Shown here: piece after piece, positions 7,140 to 9,398 of the stretch
Layout: each line of letters opens with the position of its first letter
Numbering within the stretch: the stretch's first letter is position 1
Source: an uncultured Eubacteriaceae bacterium
GTDB taxonomy: Bacteria > Bacillota > Clostridia > Eubacteriales > UBA1433
Length of the DNA: 9,398 nt
Direction of reading: 5' to 3'
Assembly: GCA_937914785.1 (NCBI GenBank)
Contig: CALGIV010000057.1
Span: 1 to 9,398 of the forward strand
Notes under the pieces: generated by a model
Database searches by the model: none
Seen by the model: the letters and a program-made list of their open reading frames with translations, nothing else
Told to the model about the DNA's origin: nothing
Program-made: the position numbers and the translations under genes

Positions 7140-8087
7140 CTAATCGCCTATATTATACCATGTTTTTCCGCAAATGTTTACATTTTTTCCTTGGAAGCTG
7201 TCCCTTTTATCCATCTCCGCCTCCAATTCCTCAAGCACCTTCCACCAACTCTTATGCCATCCGTAAGGCGAATCTCGCTCTTCTGTTACGCGTGAGACCA
7301 ACCGCTGCACGGCAATATCCGCATCAAGGTGCTCTAAAAATACGATCGTCCTATCGATAAAATCTTCCTGACTCAACAGTGTCACTTTTCCAGTGCGCAC
7401 CATTTCTTCAAGCATCGTGCCCTTTGGCACGTACAGCGAATGTACTTTTACACTTTCACAATCCAGCTCGTTTGCAATCCCGGCCGCATGGATCACATCA
7501 CGTTCGCTATCCCACGGCAGCGAGGTGATCATATGCAAACACAACTCCAGTCCCGCTTTCTTTATACGCGCGCCGACATCCAGCACATCGGCTGCCGTAT
7601 GACAGCGATTCAACACTTTTAATGTATCGTCATTGGCAGACTGCAGACCGAGCTCAATACTGATGTCCACTCCCGTCTCTTTTTTCAAGGCGCTTAAAAA
7701 GCTCAGATGACTCTCCGCAATGCAATCCGGCCTCGTCGAAATCGCCAAAGCGACACAGCTGTCAAGCTGTGCCGCCGTCTGCATATAGTTTTCAAACTGT
7801 TCTTCAGGCAGATATGTATTGCTGAAACTCTGAAAATACGCGATAAAGGCCTCCGCCTTGTATTTTTCTTCAATAAGTGCCTTTGCCGTCTTCCATTGTG
7901 TCTGAAGGGCAACACCTGACGCCGCATTTTCATGTCCGGAACCATCCGGCGCACAGAAAATACATCCGTCCTTCGATAGCGTACCATCCCGGTTCGGACA
8001 CCCGGAAGGAATATTCAACGTAATCTTATATGTTTTTCGAGCATATTTTTGTTTTAAGTATGCCGAATATCGGTAATACCTGTTCAT
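7140..8087 (-). CDS. TIGR01212-family (YtqA/YhcC-type) radical SAM protein
   Basis: The 315-residue protein binds a [4Fe-4S] cluster and SAM. The cluster cysteines are Cys30, Cys42 and Cys45 in SGCPNRDGTLSKDGCIFC, the family's CPNRDG...GCxFC variant of the radical SAM motif rather than the common CxxxCxxC. Further family signatures are YFQSFSNTY, AISTRPDC, IELGLQSANDDTL, NRCHTAAD and a C-terminal segment ending in DSFQGK. The fold is related to Elp3 and HemN-like proteins. I know of no settled reaction for this family, so the substrate is left open. It starts 6 bases after the stop of the small NTPase gene; no strong ribosome binding site precedes the ATG, which suggests translational coupling. 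The start is supported by the usual 30-40 residues before the first cluster cysteine. Confidence 0.9.
   Translation of the reverse strand: MNRYYRYSAYLKQKYARKTYKITLNIPSGCPNRDGTLSKDGCIFCAPDGSGHENAASGVALQTQWKTAKALIEEKYKAEAFIAYFQSFSNTYLPEEQFENYMQTAAQLDSCVALAISTRPDCIAESHLSFLSALKKETGVDISIELGLQSANDDTLKVLNRCHTAADVLDVGARIKKAGLELCLHMITSLPWDSERDVIHAAGIANELDCESVKVHSLYVPKGTMLEEMVRTGKVTLLSQEDFIDRTIVFLEHLDADIAVQRLVSRVTEERDSPYGWHKSWWKVLEELEAEMDKRDSFQGKNVNICGKTWYNIGD
7152..7180 (-). promoter_or_regulatory. Likely aldolase promoter inside the end of the radical SAM gene
   Basis: On the minus strand, TAAACA (complement of 7175-7180, 4 of 6 matches to the -35 consensus) and a perfect TATAAT (complement of 7152-7157) lie 17 bases apart. 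Transcription would begin near 7145, giving a leader of roughly 27 bases with the strong AAGGGGG site. The promoter lies within the last codons of the upstream gene, so the aldolase can be expressed independently of it. Confidence 0.65.
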
Positions 8088-8093
8088 TTACTG

Positions 8094-8501
8094 CTATTTC
8101 GTATATTTTTCATAATCTGCCGGTAACGCTGCCTTATTAATCGTAAAAATAAACTCAACACCAAAATGTGTCGAGAGTTTATGGACAGCTGCAAATAAAT
8201 CGTTTAATTCCTCCGTGTCTTTCACTTTGGAAATATTTTCTATCTCATCGACATAGATTTTCCCTATGTCGTAATTTCCACTAATCAAACCATTCAAAAA
8301 CCCGAAGAAGCTATCTGCGGAATAAATATAAAACTCCGACAGGTCGATAAAGCGGATGCTGTTGACGACTTCCCTGCGATATTTGTCTTTACGATCGATA
8401 TAAACGAGGTTCATTTCCTCTTTTGCCGCCATATCGTTCGCCATATCGATGAGTTTGCGCGTCTTGCCGCTTCCCTTTTCTCCGGTTATGAATCTTATCA
8501 T
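8094..8501 (-). CDS. Small P-loop NTPase of unknown function
   Basis: The product is 135 residues and begins almost directly with a Walker A motif, GEKGSGKT (residues 7-14). A Walker B-like strand KIYVDEI follows, with Asp85 and Glu86, and a predicted final strand is VEFIFTINKAALP. It resembles a conserved family in Clostridia and Negativicutes annotated simply as ATP-binding protein; I do not recognise a function. I prefer the ATG complementary to 8499-8501 because GAGGTGG lies 5 bases upstream; a GTG three codons earlier overlaps that site and is unlikely. It has its own promoter and leads into the radical SAM gene 6 bases later, so the two are probably one transcript. No membrane segment or helicase motif is visible. 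Confidence 0.8.
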   Translation of the reverse strand: MIRFITGEKGSGKTRKLIDMANDMAAKEEMNLVYIDRKDKYRREVVNSIRFIDLSEFYIYSADSFFGFLNGLISGNYDIGKIYVDEIENISKVKDTEELNDLFAAVHKLSTHFGVEFIFTINKAALPADYEKYTK

Positions 8502-8527
8502 TTGAACCACCTCTTTTCTTAAGTTTC

Positions 8528-8556
8528 ATTATAATCTTTTTACAATAGTCTTACAA
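8528..8556 (-). promoter_or_regulatory. Sigma-A promoter of the NTPase-radical SAM unit
   Basis: On the minus strand, TTGTAA (complement of 8551-8556) and TATAAT (complement of 8528-8533) are spaced by 17 bases, placing transcription start near 8521 and about 20 bases before the NTPase ATG. The site fills the short gap after the HD-domain gene. A 7-bp inverted repeat overlaps the -35 end. Confidence 0.75.
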
Positions 8557-8571
8557 GTATATTTTATACTT
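8555..8571. repeat. Short AT-rich inverted repeat, possible operator
   Basis: AAGTATA (8555-8561) and TATACTT (8565-8571) form a perfect 7-bp inverted repeat around TTT. It overlaps the -35 element of the NTPase promoter and the stop codon of the HD-domain gene. It could be a repressor site or a weak hairpin, or chance in AT-rich DNA; no T run follows on the minus strand, so it is a poor terminator. Confidence 0.3.
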
Positions 8572-8986
8572 CTTTGGCGAGAACGGATAAAATCACTTCG
8601 ATAACATTTTCTGTCTGAATACTGTTTTCCTGCCCGTGCAGCAAACCTTCGGCAACCACCAACGCCCGATGCAACGCTTTCGTTATTGCAACGCCGGTAA
8701 GCGGATTATGTGCGGCAACCGCATAGTAGAGCTCTTCATCGCCCAAGCACTCATCTTTTAAAATCTCCACCGCTTTTAAGCCGTGCAGTTCCGGTGAAAT
8801 ATCATAATCGACAATATCGATATCGAGGTCATGCAGCAGGCCGCTTTGAACCCAGAGGCTCTTGTTTTCTACATCCAGCGCCTCTGCGACACCGCCCAGT
8901 ACTTGTGCCATCGTCCGGGCATGCGCGATCAATTCAGGCTTTTGTAAATACTTATTCAAGATACGGAACATACGTTCTTCTGTCAT
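8564..8986 (-). CDS. Small HD-domain protein, putative phosphohydrolase
   Basis: The 140-residue protein carries an HD-type metal-dependent phosphohydrolase core: His22 (IAHARTMAQ), the doublet His52-Asp53 in SGLLHDLDID, His68 (ELHGLKAVEIL) and His93 (VAAHNPLTG). This matches the small HDIG-like proteins of Bacillota annotated as HD-domain hydrolases; the substrate is unknown. Two things differ from the usual pattern. The region where a final Asp is expected (ALxAADxLTG) reads ALVVAEGLLHG, with Glu113 in its place. The protein also stops soon after, where relatives as I recall them continue for about 40 residues. A strong AAGGAGG precedes the ATG at short spacing. It lies 19 bases downstream of the sensor kinase gene with no terminator between them, so the two may be co-transcribed. 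Confidence 0.82.
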   Translation of the reverse strand: MTEERMFRILNKYLQKPELIAHARTMAQVLGGVAEALDVENKSLWVQSGLLHDLDIDIVDYDISPELHGLKAVEILKDECLGDEELYYAVAAHNPLTGVAITKALHRALVVAEGLLHGQENSIQTENVIEVILSVLAKEV

Positions 8987-9005
8987 GTCGCCTCCTTTTT
9001 AAACA

Positions 9006-9398
9006 TTACGAAATCAACATTTTCTTCAGCTTGATTATAAACTTTGTGCCCACATCCGGCACACTTTCCACTTTGATCGTCCCATTATGATTCCGGATGA
9101 TCTCCTGCGCGATGCTCAACCCCAAACCCACACTGCCGCTCGTGCGCTGACGTGCGCTGTCCGCCCGATAAAATCTGTCGAAAATGTACATAACCTGCTC
9201 CTTGTCCATCCCGATGCCGTCATCTTTGATCTCGATCACCACATTCTCGCCATCCTTACGCAGGCGCACCCAGATGTTGCCGCCTTCTTCTTTGGCATAT
9301 TTGCTCGCATTATCGATAAAAATCTTAAGCATCTGCTCAAATTTATTCCTGTCAACATAAGCAACGATGTCCTCAGAAGGAACATAAGTAAGTTCTAC
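9006..9398 (-). CDS. Sensor histidine kinase, C-terminal ATP-binding fragment (5' end beyond window)
   Basis: The frame is open to the right edge, giving the last 130 residues of a two-component sensor kinase. The HATPase domain is complete in its main boxes, numbering from the edge: N box with Asn30 (KIFIDNASKYA), G1 box DDGIG (59-63), F box YIFDRFYRAD (71-80) and G2 box GSVGLGLS (88-95). This order and the RFYRADSAR wording fit the EnvZ/OmpR-linked HPK1 class, such as WalK, PhoR or ResE relatives. Sensor, membrane and dimerisation/phosphoacceptor parts lie outside the window, so the stimulus cannot be judged. A response regulator gene probably lies upstream. An ATG at 9332 is internal and not the start. 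Confidence 0.93.
   Translation of the reverse strand, partial: VELTYVPSEDIVAYVDRNKFEQMLKIFIDNASKYAKEEGGNIWVRLRKDGENVVIEIKDDGIGMDKEQVMYIFDRFYRADSARQRTSGSVGLGLSIAQEIIRNHNGTIKVESVPDVGTKFIIKLKKMLIS

Noticed and set aside
8502..8510. GTG start three codons upstream for the small NTPase
   Set aside because: The GTG is part of the GAGGTGG ribosome binding site for the ATG at 8499-8501, and the Walker A family normally starts at MIRF.
8710..9090. 126-codon plus-strand frame over the HD and kinase genes
   Set aside because: It spans two conserved minus-strand genes and their junction, and the translation has no recognisable motif.
1..9398. Search for mobile elements, CRISPR repeats, tRNA or rRNA genes, toxin-antitoxin or defence genes
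   Set aside because: No direct-repeat arrays, terminal inverted repeats, transposase or integrase motifs, or RNA gene signatures were seen. The AbrB-like protein resembles MazE-type antitoxins in fold, but its neighbour is a DUF1294 membrane protein, not a toxin.

Overview
This window looks like ordinary chromosome from a low-to-mid GC Bacillota (Firmicutes). A Negativicutes-type organism is my best guess. That rests on the undivided his gene order with a monofunctional hisB and a fused hisIE, an AbrB-type regulator with a C-terminal cysteine module, a YtqA/YhcC-type radical SAM protein, and strong AGGAGG-like ribosome binding sites. The genus cannot be fixed from what I can see. There is no sign of a phage, transposon, integron or CRISPR array, and no stretch over about 120 bases lacks a gene.

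Plus strand, 1-5484: the distal part of a histidine biosynthesis operon, hisD (5' end cut by the window edge)-hisC-hisB-hisH-hisA-hisF-hisIE. The genes abut, overlap by 4 bases (ATGA) or are separated by 4-5 bases, so this is one transcript and probably translationally coupled. Together they cover PRPP-ATP processing (HisIE), ProFAR isomerisation (HisA), the glutamine-driven cyclase (HisHF), IGP dehydration (HisB), transamination (HisC) and the final oxidation (HisD). HisG and its regulatory partner would lie upstream, outside the window. Histidinol-phosphate phosphatase is not encoded here. The operon ends at a 14-bp hairpin (5483-5517).

Minus strand, 5492-6150: a two-gene unit reading toward the his operon. 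It holds an AbrB-like DNA-binding protein with two CxxC pairs and, 6 bases downstream, a small DUF1294 membrane protein. A near-consensus sigma-A promoter lies upstream. The unit shares the 5483-5517 hairpin with hisIE, and the stop codons of both convergent genes lie inside the hairpin.

Minus strand, 6148-8556: class II fructose-bisphosphate aldolase with its own terminator and a likely promoter inside the end of the preceding gene. Upstream are a TIGR01212-type radical SAM protein and a small P-loop NTPase of unknown role, led by another good promoter.

Minus strand, 8564-9398: a small HD-domain protein and, upstream of it, the C-terminal ATP-binding part of a sensor histidine kinase cut by the right edge.

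I found no clearly undescribed system. The points most worth a second look are the conserved but uncharacterised NTPase/radical SAM pair, the AbrB-DUF1294 unit, the HD protein with an atypical last metal ligand, and the hairpin shared by two convergent genes.
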